Origin: Candidatus Mediterraneibacter faecavium
GTDB taxonomy: Bacteria; Bacillota; Clostridia; Lachnospirales; Lachnospiraceae
Direction: 5' to 3'
Length of the DNA: 64,000 bases
NCBI GenBank assembly: GCA_019119995.1
Contig: DWVY01000047.1
Coordinates: 26,578 to 90,577 of the forward strand
Each line of letters begins with the position of its first letter. Positions within the stretch are counted from its first letter, which is position 1. A model generated the notes under the pieces. The model made no database searches, had not been told where the DNA came from, and saw only the letters and a list, made by a program, of their open reading frames with translations. Shown here one piece after another: positions 63,745 through 64,000 of the stretch. A program made the position numbers and the translations under genes.

Positions 63745-64000
63745 CGTGTTTGTCGATGAGGTACTTCCCGATAAAACATGAAACATCCGAAAATCAATCG
63801 GATACAGTGGATTGAGTCACGTATCCGGAACGGGCGGGGATAGGCTGCTTCCGGCTCCGGTTACCGGGCATAAGAGATAGTAACAAGCCCGTGATACGGC
63901 TAAAAGCAATCCGGGAAAGGAAGAACTCACTTCGTTCAGACAACATCCTTTCCCGGATTAACGCCGCACCACGGGCTTTAACTATCTCTAATCCCCTTCC
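63745..64000. repeat. Palindromic element B, continuing beyond the window
   Basis: Plus-strand relative of the minus-strand half of element A. The run 63769-63814 is identical to 48952-48997 reversed. Core stems: 63873-63881 pairs with 63981-63989, 63885-63893 with 63970-63978, 63897-63900 with 63963-63966, and 63908-63921 with 63946-63959. Stem bases differ from element A but pairing is kept. No coding frame was recognised in it. Confidence 0.85.

Overview
This window looks like chromosome from a spore-forming, anaerobic member of the Clostridia, most likely Lachnospiraceae (the Dorea / Clostridium scindens / Blautia neighbourhood). That rests on gene content and order (tig-clpP-clpX-lon-engB, a short ProB without a PUA domain, a vanG-type cluster, rubredoxin, a CcdA-TlpA fusion, an NCS2 uracil permease), on strong AGGAGG ribosome-binding sites, and on roughly even base composition. 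The genus is an inference. Most genes are on the minus strand. I saw no rRNA, tRNA, CRISPR array, prophage or intact insertion sequence.

Layout. 0-9.7 kb: start of proA, a fluoride channel, nitroreductase, alcohol dehydrogenase, isochorismatase-like hydrolase, OGG-type glycosylase, a frameshifted GrpB gene, a CcdA-TlpA fusion, a collagen-like surface protein with an adjacent glycosyltransferase, and malic enzyme. 9.7-11.4 kb: argG on the plus strand behind a sigma-A promoter and a near-consensus ARG box. 11.4-18.9 kb: an AraC-controlled glycoside-use operon (GPH symporter, large glycosidase, VOC protein, aldo/keto reductase) whose 3' end runs into a lipoprotein gene at an apparent deletion junction. 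19-23.7 kb: accessory genes, including an AAA/PD-(D/E)XK protein and a small two-gene cassette flanked by a 36-bp direct repeat. 23.8-28 kb: uracil permease, dipeptidase, C26 amidase and HAD phosphatase.

28-34.9 kb is a compact minus-strand operon encoding a c-di-GMP phosphodiesterase (EAL), a membrane diguanylate cyclase (GGDEF with I-site), a GT2, a BcsA-like synthase with its own PilZ domain, and a GT-C-like membrane protein. It appears to be a self-contained, c-di-GMP-gated surface-polysaccharide system in a monoderm. 35-38.5 kb: an FAD oxidoreductase, a YczE-like membrane protein, rubredoxin and an Rpn-family protein whose apparent start codon is ATA. 38.8-47 kb: protein quality control (AI-2E family permease, EngB, Lon, ClpX, ClpP, trigger factor) and a DJ-1 protein with a leader ORF. 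47-54 kb: CYTH protein, a regulator with an operator-like palindrome, CorA, polyphosphate kinase, HD and PIN-PhoH proteins. 54.3-58.3 kb: a vanG-type D-Ala-D-Ser module (ligase, D,D-peptidase, membrane domain, racemase) in which VanT is split into two overlapping genes. 58.5-63.7 kb: CmpB-like membrane protein, DAACS symporter, proB, ogt and an alpha/beta hydrolase.

The most unusual non-coding feature is a pair of related palindromic elements at about 48.66-49.02 kb and from 63.75 kb to the window end. They lie in opposite orientations, share a 46-base identical run, and have stems that differ by compensating base changes. All boundaries and functions come from reading the sequence only; no database search was run.
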